From NCBI GenBank assembly GCA_003526525.1, contig DPVV01000486.1:1-13631 (forward strand): 13,631 nucleotides of DNA, in the 5' to 3' direction. The stretch comes from Lachnoclostridium phytofermentans (GTDB taxonomy: Bacteria; Bacillota; Clostridia; Lachnospirales; Lachnospiraceae). The notes below the pieces were generated by a model, which had not been told where the DNA came from, made no database searches, and saw only the letters and a list, made by a program, of their open reading frames with translations. This document shows, piece after piece, positions 1 through 6,722 of this stretch. The translations under genes were made by a program, and so were the position numbers. How positions within the stretch are numbered: the stretch's first letter is position 1; each line of letters starts with the position of its first letter.

Positions 1-56
1 GAGTTCTGCGCAATAATGATGGAAAAAATGCACAAAAATGGCACACGTCTTTCAAC

Positions 57-85
57 TTCACAAACGTTTCGGATTATGCTACAAT
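57..85 (+). promoter_or_regulatory. Predicted sigma-A promoter for topB
   Basis: A -35-like TTCACA (57-62) is followed after 17 bases by a -10-like TACAAT (80-85). A TG dinucleotide one base upstream of the -10 (77-78) makes it an extended -10. Transcription would start near base 92 and give topB a leader of about 155 bases that contains the repeat block at 131-219. This is inferred from sequence only. Confidence 0.5.
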
Positions 86-130
86 AAAAGACAGGACATT
101 TGGAAGAGCGCAAGAGTTAAAAATACTTGT

Positions 131-219
131 AAATCATAAGAAAAGCATTTGTGAATTACAAGAAAGGCGTTTATGAATCACAAAGTAAGACGTTAGTGAA
201 TCCAAGTAAAGCTATTGTG
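131..219 (+). repeat. Four degenerate tandem repeats in the topB leader
   Basis: Four adjacent units, at 131-153, 154-175, 176-198 and 199-219, share the loose consensus AATYAMAAG-WAARGC-RTTWGTG. Each unit begins with AA(A)T and ends with an RTG or TTGTG-like motif. Unit lengths (23, 22, 23, 21) are not multiples of three, which argues against a coding origin. A more decayed copy may lie just upstream (about 112-130). The block sits between the predicted promoter and the topB start, so it would be transcribed. No function is known to me. Confidence 0.6.
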
Positions 220-247
220 CCAGTAAACAATGAAAGTTGGAAAATTC

Positions 248-2395
248 ATGGGGAAAAGCATATATATATCTGAGAAACCAAGTGTGGCTCAGGAATTTGC
301 AAAAGCACTAAAATCAAATTTTAAGAAATCTGATGGGTTTATGGAATCAGAGGATAGTATAGTAACCTGGTGTGTTGGGCATCTAGTAACAATGAGCTAT
401 CCAGAAAGCTATGATCCTGCTTTAAAAAAGTGGTCATTGCAAACGATTCCGTTTTTACCAAAGGAGTTTAAATATGAGGTTATTCCATCGGTTAGTAAAC
501 AGTTTCAGGTGGTAAAGGGTCTCTTAAATCGTTCTGACGTTGATAAAATATATGTCTGTACTGACTCTGGACGAGAGGGAGAGTACATCTATCGTTTGGT
601 GGATCAGATGGCTAAGGTGCCAAAGAGTAAAGAAAAACGAAGGGTTTGGATTGACTCACAAACAGAGGAAGAAATCTTAAGAGGAATTCGCGAAGCAAAG
701 CCTCTTTCTGCTTATGATAACCTTTCCGCGGCAGCATATCTAAGGGCACAGGAAGACTACTTAATGGGAATCAACTTTTCTCGTGTGCTATCACTAAAAT
801 ATGGTTATACCGTAAATAATTTTCTTAAAAACGAAAAACATTCTGCAATAGCGGTAGGACGTGTTATGACCTGCGTACTTGGAATGGTAGTTCGAAGAGA
901 GCGAGAAGTTCGTGAATTTGTGAAAACTCCATTTTACCGTGTCATGATGACATTAGAAACATCGGATAAAACTTTTGATGGAGAATTTAAAGCGGTAGAA
1001 GGATCAAAGTATTATTTATCTCCTTTATTATATAAAGAGAATGGATTCCGCGAGAAGCAAGAAGCAGAAAAATTAATTACGATGCTAACTGGCTATGAAC
1101 CGGAATATGAAACAAGAATTGAGAATAATAATAAAAACAGTTACCTTGCAAAATTAAAGCAGGATGAGGAATCTAATCAATTGGTAGCTGAGATAATAAG
1201 TATGGAGAAGAAGAAGGAGAATAAGAATCCACCTCTTCTTTTTAACCTTGCGGAACTTCAGAATGAATGTTCCAAGCTTTTTAAGATTAGTCCGGATGAA
1301 ACACTAAAATACACTCAGGAGCTATATGAAAAGAAGCTTGTAACATACCCAAGAACAGACGCCAGGGTTTTATCCACCGCAGTGTCAAAAGAAATCTATA
1401 AAAATATCAAGGGATTAACTGCTCTTTCACAATTTCAACCATTTGCGGAAGAAGTCTTAGCTCTTGGCTCGTATAAAAACATAGCAAAGACTCGTTATGT
1501 GAATGACAAACAGATTACCGATCACTATGCAATTATACCAACCGGCCAAGGTTTTGGAGCATTGTCTTCCCTATCTCCAACTGCAAAGAGGATATATGTA
1601 TCAATTGTAAAACGATTCTTAAGTATCTTTTATCCTCCAGCAGTTTATCAAAAGATAGCGATAACAACGAAGATTGATACAGAAAGCTTTTTTTCAAGTT
1701 TCCGTGTCTTAATTGAAGAAGGTTATTTAAAGGTTGCAGGTTACCAAGGAAATACAAATTCCTCAATGCAAGAAGTCGAAGGATCTGCAAAAACATCTAC
1801 TAAGACAGAGACAGAAGGAAAAGAGAAAGGTTCTGATGAGGAAGCTGAGGAAGAGAAAGATTATGATGCCACGTTCTTTGAGGTTATGAAAAGCCTGAAA
1901 AAGGGAATGAAACTACAAGTACGTAATTTTACAATTAAAGAAGGAGAAACAGCTCCACCAAAACGCTACAATTCTGGTTCTTTAATTCTTGCTATGGAAA
2001 ATGCAGGACAGCTGATTGAAGACGATGAATTGCGTGCTCAGATAAAAGGAAGTGGTATCGGTACAAGTGCAACAAGAGCTGAAATATTAAACAAACTTGT
2101 AAAGATAAATTACCTCTCCTTAAATAAGAAAACCCAGATTATGACCCCTTCTTTAATGGGTGAATTAATTTATGATGTAGTGAATGCTTCTATTCGGTCC
2201 TTACTCAATGCAGAGCTTACTGCAAGCTGGGAAAAAGGGCTTACGATGGTAGCAGACGGAACTATTTCGGAAGATGAGTATATTGCAAAACTGGAGGGCT
2301 TTGTAGGCCGTATGACCGAAGGCGTGAAAGGAATCAATAATGCGAATCTATTAATACCATACTTTGAACAAGTCGCGCAAAATTATAAAAAGTAA
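248..2395 (+). CDS. topB: DNA topoisomerase III (type IA)
   Basis: Type IA topoisomerase: it cuts one DNA strand through a 5'-phosphotyrosine link and passes the other strand, decatenating replication and recombination intermediates in the cytoplasm. The N-terminal TOPRIM domain shows SEKPSVA with the catalytic Glu at about residue 9, and TDSGREGE at 105-112. The active-site tyrosine is in TYPRTD (Tyr367). The late GSGIGTSATRAEIL motif is also present. An acidic, low-complexity linker covers about residues 501-540. I see no C-terminal zinc fingers, and the length (715) is normal for Gram-positive TopB. The start at 248 puts Met right before the TOPRIM strand as in relatives; an in-frame ATG at 230 would add six residues, and neither has a strong ribosome site. 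Oddities are GRVMTCVL where the family usually has GRVQTPTL, and Gly in place of the second Asp of TOPRIM. It probably forms an operon with the next gene, 21 bases downstream. Confidence 0.93.
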   Translation: MGKSIYISEKPSVAQEFAKALKSNFKKSDGFMESEDSIVTWCVGHLVTMSYPESYDPALKKWSLQTIPFLPKEFKYEVIPSVSKQFQVVKGLLNRSDVDKIYVCTDSGREGEYIYRLVDQMAKVPKSKEKRRVWIDSQTEEEILRGIREAKPLSAYDNLSAAAYLRAQEDYLMGINFSRVLSLKYGYTVNNFLKNEKHSAIAVGRVMTCVLGMVVRREREVREFVKTPFYRVMMTLETSDKTFDGEFKAVEGSKYYLSPLLYKENGFREKQEAEKLITMLTGYEPEYETRIENNNKNSYLAKLKQDEESNQLVAEIISMEKKKENKNPPLLFNLAELQNECSKLFKISPDETLKYTQELYEKKLVTYPRTDARVLSTAVSKEIYKNIKGLTALSQFQPFAEEVLALGSYKNIAKTRYVNDKQITDHYAIIPTGQGFGALSSLSPTAKRIYVSIVKRFLSIFYPPAVYQKIAITTKIDTESFFSSFRVLIEEGYLKVAGYQGNTNSSMQEVEGSAKTSTKTETEGKEKGSDEEAEEEKDYDATFFEVMKSLKKGMKLQVRNFTIKEGETAPPKRYNSGSLILAMENAGQLIEDDELRAQIKGSGIGTSATRAEILNKLVKINYLSLNKKTQIMTPSLMGELIYDVVNASIRSLLNAELTASWEKGLTMVADGTISEDEYIAKLEGFVGRMTEGVKGINNANLLIPYFEQVAQNYKK

Positions 2396-2416
2396 GCTAC
2401 AGAATGGAGGATTTAT

Positions 2417-3091
2417 ATGATTGAATTAGAGATAGAGAGTTTATTTGATTTATCACAAACTATAGCAACAAATTTATTCCAAGGTGTGATTTATCCATGG
2501 GAAGTACTACCAAGCATTGGATCTTTTATTATAAGGCTTGGGGAGACCTTGCCAGTAGAGGAATATGATAAGATTGGGGATAATATATGGATTGCAAAAT
2601 CAGCTACAGTAGCACGTTCTGCTGATATTCATGGCCCTTGTATTATTGATAAGAACGCAGAAATCCGTCACTGTGCATATCTTCGCGGAAATATTATTGT
2701 TGGCGAAGGCGCGGTTGTTGGGAATTCTACAGAGCTTAAGAATGTTGTGTTATTTAATAAAGTTCAAGTACCGCACTATAACTATGTCGGAGATTCAGTT
2801 CTAGGTTACAAATCACATATGGGAGCTGGTGCCATCACTTCGAATGTTAAATCGGATAAGACATTAGTAACAGTACGATTTCAAAACGAAAAATATCCAA
2901 CTGGTTTAAAGAAGATGGGTGCTATTCTAGGAGATATGGTGGAGATTGGATGCGGTAGTGTACTAAACCCAGGAACCGTGATTGGAAAAGAGACAAATGT
3001 ATATCCACTATCCTCTGTCCGAGGATATATCCCAGACCATAGTATATATAAAAAGGCTGGAGAGATTGCTAAAAAGCAAGATGAAGTGTAA
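2417..3091 (+). CDS. Left-handed beta-helix (hexapeptide repeat) transferase, GlmU C-domain-like
   Basis: A 224-residue protein rich in hexapeptide repeats, such as NIIVGEGAVVGNSTEL (92-107) and VLNPGTVIGKETNVYP (182-197), the signature of trimeric left-handed beta-helix acyl- or nucleotidyl-transferases. The segment VPHYNYVGD (118-126) matches the acetyltransferase site of GlmU, with the likely catalytic His at 120, and is followed by MGAGAITSN. It is about half the length of GlmU and has no N-terminal sugar-nucleotide transferase domain; the first 55 residues are not recognised. Family members are often labelled UDP-N-acetylglucosamine pyrophosphorylase-related, and the true substrate is unknown. 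The ribosome site GGAGG (2406-2410) lies six bases from the ATG. It is probably co-transcribed with topB; no functional link between the two is evident. The family call is firm, the reaction is not. Confidence 0.8.
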   Translation: MIELEIESLFDLSQTIATNLFQGVIYPWEVLPSIGSFIIRLGETLPVEEYDKIGDNIWIAKSATVARSADIHGPCIIDKNAEIRHCAYLRGNIIVGEGAVVGNSTELKNVVLFNKVQVPHYNYVGDSVLGYKSHMGAGAITSNVKSDKTLVTVRFQNEKYPTGLKKMGAILGDMVEIGCGSVLNPGTVIGKETNVYPLSSVRGYIPDHSIYKKAGEIAKKQDEV

Positions 3092-3160
3092 GAGAATTTT
3101 TAAAGCGCCAAAAGACACCGCCTAAGAAATTCTAAAACTTCACACTAGTTTCATATATTG

Positions 3161-3188
3161 TTTGTGCCTGCGTTGTCCTCGGCACAAA
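3161..3188 (+). other. Perfect 8-bp hairpin upstream of the small acidic gene
   Basis: TTTGTGCC (3161-3168) and GGCACAAA (3181-3188) form a perfect inverted repeat around a 12-base loop. The stem is not followed by a run of T, so it is a poor intrinsic terminator for the preceding operon. It ends 43 bases before the next start codon, which would suit a leader hairpin or a protein-binding dyad. Its role is unresolved. Confidence 0.5.
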
Positions 3189-3231
3189 TTCCGAATGCAA
3201 AAAAACAATGGAAGGAATGGAGGTTTTAATC

Positions 3232-3489
3232 ATGCAGGAATTTTATGATATGATTGAAGAGAAGATGAAAGCTTGTGGATATCCGGGCGAAATTGATGGA
3301 TATGAGATATACAACGAGATTTGCGATGAAATCGAAGAAAAAGAACCAGGTACCTATATTTTTATGTCAAAGAAAACAGAGAACTGTTTTTTTGAGTATA
3401 AAGTGGATGTAATGGAAGAAGAGTTTAACTTATCTTATATCGATATCCATGTGAAAGATAAGGTATATCATGCTGATTTTGATGAATAG
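3232..3489 (+). CDS. Small acidic protein of unknown function
   Basis: An 85-residue, strongly acidic protein with no signal peptide, membrane segment or motif that I recognise. It begins MQEFYDMIEEKMKAC, has an acidic stretch around CDEIEEKEPG (31-40), and ends in beta-like alternating segments (FFEYKVDV, YIDIHVKDKVYH). The start at 3232 is chosen because GGAGG (3219-3223) lies eight bases upstream of this ATG; in-frame ATGs at 3208 and 3217 lie before or inside that ribosome site. It stands alone, 140 bases after the beta-helix gene and about 270 before the transporter lipoprotein. The strong ribosome site makes it a credible gene, probably cytoplasmic. I can assign no function. Confidence 0.7.
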   Translation: MQEFYDMIEEKMKACGYPGEIDGYEIYNEICDEIEEKEPGTYIFMSKKTENCFFEYKVDVMEEEFNLSYIDIHVKDKVYHADFDE

Positions 3490-3686
3490 ACAAATTGCTC
3501 AAATGAAGTGATTTTACGTTTGATATTTTATTAGAAATGCACAAAAGAGATGCATGAGAAAGACACATTACGCTATTCCTATAGAAGTCATAACAGAAAG
3601 ATAAGATTGTAATGAATTATCAGATAAATTGGGGATTATTGCCCTATTATTTATACACTGTTAGGCCTCAAAATATGGTAGACTAG

Positions 3687-3714
3687 TTGAAATTTATATA
3701 AAAAGATGTATAAT
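3687..3714 (+). promoter_or_regulatory. Predicted promoter of the nucleoside transporter operon
   Basis: TTGAAA (3687-3692), a 16-base spacer and a consensus TATAAT (3709-3714) lie 46 bases upstream of the lipoprotein start. Transcription would begin near 3721. The rest of the 3490-3760 gap shows no clear terminator for the preceding gene, and I could not make a purine riboswitch fold from it. Confidence 0.7.
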
Positions 3715-3760
3715 GAAGAGGACGAGATATACGTCAAATTATATTTGGGAGGAAAAATTT

Positions 3761-4930
3761 ATGAGAAAATTTTTATCAACTGCTTTAGTACTTGTTATGA
3801 CTTGTTCTTTGTTAGCAGGTTGTGGTAAGAAAGACACTGAGACTGGTGCTGGTTCAGAAAATAGTAGCAATGGATATGAAATTGCTCTAATTACAGACAA
3901 AGGTAACATTGATGATAAGTCCTTTAACCAAGGTTCTTGGGAAGGCGTAGAGAAATTTGCAAAGGAAAATAAGTATACTCACAAATACTATAAGCCAGAA
4001 GAGGCAACTGATGCAGGCTATTTAGCATCAATTGATTTAGCTGTAGCTGGTGGTGCTAAGGTTGTTGTAACACCTGGTTTCTTATTTGAAGTAGCAGTAT
4101 ACGAAGCTCAGACAAAGTATCCAGATGTTAAGTTCATCTTACTTGATGGAGCTCCACATACTGCAGATTATGCAACTTTTGAAACTAAATCAAACGTTGC
4201 CAGTGTATTATACGATGAAGAAGAGGCTGGATATCTTGCAGGTTATGCGGCTGTAAAAGATGGCATGACAAAACTTGGTTTCATGGGTGGTATGGCTGTA
4301 CCAGCAGTTCGTGCTTACGGTTATGGTTACTTACAGGGTGCTGAAAATGCTGCAAAAGAATTAGGTCTTGCAGATGGTGCTGTTACTGTTACATACCACT
4401 ATACTGGTAACTTTGAAGAAAATGATAATAATAAAAATATGGCGAAGTCTATTTATCAAGAAGGCGCACAAGTAATCTTTGCTTGTGGTGGTTCTGTAGG
4501 TAAGAGCGTTATGTCTGCTGCAACAGAAGCAAATGCTAAAGTTATCGGTGTAGACGTTGACCAAAGATATGATAGTGATACTGTTATGACTTCTGCAACA
4601 AAAGGTCTTGGCGTATCTGTAATCGCAGTTCTTGATTCAATCTATAAAACAAACAGCTGGGATACTTATGGTGGAAAAACAACTTATTTTAGCGCTGCTA
4701 ATGATGGTATTAGTCTTCCTACCGCTGTTATCGGAGATGATAAGGCAGATGCCTTTGATCGTTTCAGCACATTTAGCAAAGCTGATTATGAAGCAGTATT
4801 TAAGACTTTAGTAGATGGAACTGTTGATCCAATCCGTGATTTCACTGTAGCAGATGCAGGTGGTATTGCAACTGCTAAGGAGCTTACAGACAGTTTATCT
4901 CTTACTAAGGTTGTAGTAACTACTAGATAA
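3761..4930 (+). CDS. BMP/PnrA-family nucleoside-binding lipoprotein of an ABC transporter
   Basis: Substrate-binding lipoprotein that should capture a ligand outside the cell and hand it to the permeases encoded downstream. Residues 1-20 form a lipoprotein signal peptide with lipobox LLAGC, so Cys21 would be lipidated and anchored in the membrane. A short Gly/Ser/Asn-rich linker follows. The mature domain shows BMP-family landmarks: ALITDKGNIDDKSFNQGSW (42-60), VVVTPG (101-106), GVDVDQ (263-268) and MTSATKGL (276-283). Characterised relatives (Treponema PnrA, Bacillus NupN) bind purine or other nucleosides; applying that here is inference. The start at 3761 has GGGAGG (3747-3752) eight bases upstream, whereas the ATG at 3713 overlaps the predicted -10. 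Length 389 is slightly above the usual 340-370. Codons favour T-ending Gly, Ala and Val, as expected for abundant expression. First gene of a four-gene operon. Confidence 0.92.
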   Translation: MRKFLSTALVLVMTCSLLAGCGKKDTETGAGSENSSNGYEIALITDKGNIDDKSFNQGSWEGVEKFAKENKYTHKYYKPEEATDAGYLASIDLAVAGGAKVVVTPGFLFEVAVYEAQTKYPDVKFILLDGAPHTADYATFETKSNVASVLYDEEEAGYLAGYAAVKDGMTKLGFMGGMAVPAVRAYGYGYLQGAENAAKELGLADGAVTVTYHYTGNFEENDNNKNMAKSIYQEGAQVIFACGGSVGKSVMSAATEANAKVIGVDVDQRYDSDTVMTSATKGLGVSVIAVLDSIYKTNSWDTYGGKTTYFSAANDGISLPTAVIGDDKADAFDRFSTFSKADYEAVFKTLVDGTVDPIRDFTVADAGGIATAKELTDSLSLTKVVVTTR

Positions 4931-4943
4931 TAAGAATGATGAA

Positions 4944-4965
4944 TTCTATATCATAAGATATAGAA
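4944..4965 (+). other. AT-rich 9-bp inverted repeat just after the lipoprotein gene
   Basis: TTCTATATC (4944-4952) and GATATAGAA (4957-4965) pair perfectly around an ATAA loop, 13 bases after the lipoprotein stop codon. There is no T-run after it, so it is more likely to protect the 3' end of the lipoprotein message than to terminate transcription. This is inferred from structure only. Confidence 0.45.
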
Positions 4966-5036
4966 GGGATATTTTATCGAGGAACATAGAAGAAAACTTA
5001 AAATCATGTACCTCACAAGGAATAAAACAAACCATT

Positions 5037-5067
5037 GGGGGAAGGGCGAGTGCCGTTCCCCCTTATT
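5037..5067 (+). terminator. GC-rich hairpin between lipoprotein and ATPase genes (leaky terminator or message stabiliser)
   Basis: GGGGGAA (5037-5043) pairs with TTCCCCC (5056-5062); after one G/G mismatch the stem continues with GGC/GCC and a GAGT loop. It is followed only by TTATT, so termination would be partial. This placement, between a binding-protein gene and its transporter genes, is the classic way to give the binding protein more message than the membrane components. Confidence 0.6.
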
Positions 5068-5090
5068 CGCGACAAGGAAAAGTTCGCGAA
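5066..5090 (+). other. Second inverted repeat before the ATPase gene
   Basis: TTCGCGA (5066-5072) and TCGCGAA (5084-5090) form a 7-bp stem with an 11-base loop, directly after the GC-rich hairpin and 69 bases before the ATPase start. It could extend the structured barrier, or be a protein-binding dyad. No T-run follows. Confidence 0.45.
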
Positions 5091-5159
5091 GTGTACTTTA
5101 ATTGTAAAGGATAGAGAGCTAAGTTGCTCCGACAATAAACAATAGGAAAGAGGGTTATT

Positions 5160-6722
5160 GTGGAAGACTATATTATTGAGATGCTCCATATCACAAAGGA
5201 GTTCCCTGGAATTGTAGCAAATGATGATATCACACTCCGCCTAAGAAAGGGAGAGATTCACGCACTGCTAGGAGAAAATGGTGCGGGGAAATCTACTCTT
5301 ATGAGTGTGTTATTTGGTTTATACCAAGCAGAAAAAGGCGAGATAAGAAAGAATGGTCAAGTAATCAAGATTAATAACCCAAATGACGCCAATGCATTTG
5401 GTATTGGTATGGTTCACCAGCACTTTAAACTGGTAGAAATTTTTACTGTTCTAGAGAATATAATTTTAGGTGTAGAGCCTAATACCTTAGGCTTTCTAGA
5501 GAAGAAGGAAGCAAGAAAAAAAGTGTTAAGCCTGTGCAACCAATATGGGCTTAAAGTAGACCCAGATGCCTTGGTAGAAAGCATTTCAGTTGGAATGCAA
5601 CAACGTGTAGAGATTTTGAAGATGCTCTACCGAGATAATGAGATTTTAATATTTGATGAGCCTACGGCGGTATTGACACCACAGGAAATCGACGAACTTA
5701 TGGAAATAATGCGAGGCTTTGCAAAAGAGGGAAAATCCATCTTATTCATCACTCATAAGCTAAATGAGATTATGGCGGCGGCAGACCGTTGCACAGTTTT
5801 GCGTAAAGGTAAATATATAGGAACTGTAGATATTAAGGATACAACCAAAGAAGAATTATCAAGGATGATGGTTGGACGTGATATAAGCTTTTCTGTTGAG
5901 AAAGATGAAGCAACTCCTAGTGAGGTTGTGCTATCTGTTAGTAATGTTACAGTACCATCCAAAATTCATAAAAATAATGCTGTAAAGAATGTAACTTTTG
6001 ACGTACGAGCAGGCGAAATTGTTTGCCTGGCTGGAATTGACGGAAATGGACAGACAGAGTTTGTTTCAGCGCTAACCGGATTAGAAAAAATGTCTGGTGG
6101 TAAAGTCACATTGTGTGGAAAAGACATTTCAAAGGCGAATATTAGAACAAGGTCAAAAGCTGGGATGAGCCATATTCCAGAGGATCGCCATAAACATGGC
6201 TTAGTTCTTGAGTACACCTTGGAAGAAAATATGGTATTGCAACGTTATTGGGAACCTACTTTTCAAAAAAAGGGCTTTATAAGGAAGCATGCAATTCGCC
6301 AATATGCAGATAGGCTGATTAAACAATATGATGTAAGAAGTGGTCAAGGACCAATTACAATAGTACGTAGTATGTCAGGCGGTAATCAGCAAAAAGCGAT
6401 AATCGCTCGTGAAATTGACAAACAACATGAACTTTTAGTTGCTGTTCAGCCAACCCGCGGACTTGATGTCGGTGCGATTGAGTATATACATAAGCAACTG
6501 GTGGCAAGAAGAGATGCGAATAAGGCGGTTTTATTGGTATCTTTAGAGCTTGAAGAAGTAATGAATGTCAGCGATCGTATCTTGGTTATGTATGAAGGTG
6601 AAATCGTTGGCGAACTTGATCCAAAGACTACAACAGTAGAGGAACTTGGTCTTTATATGTCTGGTGCCAAACGTATGAATGTGACACCAAAGAAGAAGGA
6701 GGAATCAAGCGCCAATGAATAA
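5160..6722 (+). CDS. ABC transporter ATPase with two fused nucleotide-binding domains (NupO/YufO type)
   Basis: The cytoplasmic motor of the nucleoside-type uptake system: 520 residues with two ATPase domains in tandem. Domain 1 has Walker A GENGAGKST (38-46), Q-loop Gln87, a divergent signature SVGMQ (143-147), Walker B ILIFDE (162-167) and switch His199. Domain 2 has a degenerate Walker A GIDGNGQT (292-299, Gln for Lys), a canonical signature MSGGNQQ (405-411), a degenerate Walker B LLVAVQ (425-430) and no switch His (VSLELEE). In a head-to-tail pair this leaves one competent and one degenerate ATP site, as is typical of the RbsA/YufO class. The start is GTG with AGAGGG (5149-5154) five bases upstream; the first ATG (codon 8) has no such site. 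It lies 229 bases after the lipoprotein gene and overlaps the next gene by eight bases, implying coupled translation. Confidence 0.93.
   Translation: MEDYIIEMLHITKEFPGIVANDDITLRLRKGEIHALLGENGAGKSTLMSVLFGLYQAEKGEIRKNGQVIKINNPNDANAFGIGMVHQHFKLVEIFTVLENIILGVEPNTLGFLEKKEARKKVLSLCNQYGLKVDPDALVESISVGMQQRVEILKMLYRDNEILIFDEPTAVLTPQEIDELMEIMRGFAKEGKSILFITHKLNEIMAAADRCTVLRKGKYIGTVDIKDTTKEELSRMMVGRDISFSVEKDEATPSEVVLSVSNVTVPSKIHKNNAVKNVTFDVRAGEIVCLAGIDGNGQTEFVSALTGLEKMSGGKVTLCGKDISKANIRTRSKAGMSHIPEDRHKHGLVLEYTLEENMVLQRYWEPTFQKKGFIRKHAIRQYADRLIKQYDVRSGQGPITIVRSMSGGNQQKAIIAREIDKQHELLVAVQPTRGLDVGAIEYIHKQLVARRDANKAVLLVSLELEEVMNVSDRILVMYEGEIVGELDPKTTTVEELGLYMSGAKRMNVTPKKKEESSANE

Noticed and set aside
3..176. 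Open frame reaching the left window edge, upstream of topB
   Set aside because: It runs through the predicted promoter and the repeat units, whose lengths are not multiples of three, and the peptide resembles nothing I know. It is more likely chance, although the tail of an upstream gene cannot be excluded.
131..219. Possible mini CRISPR array
   Set aside because: The units are contiguous, with no unique spacers between them, and they are degenerate.
3490..3712. Possible purine riboswitch ahead of the nucleoside-binding lipoprotein
   Set aside because: The conserved junction sequences are not present in the right order, and the predicted transcription start at about 3721 leaves only some 40 bases of leader.
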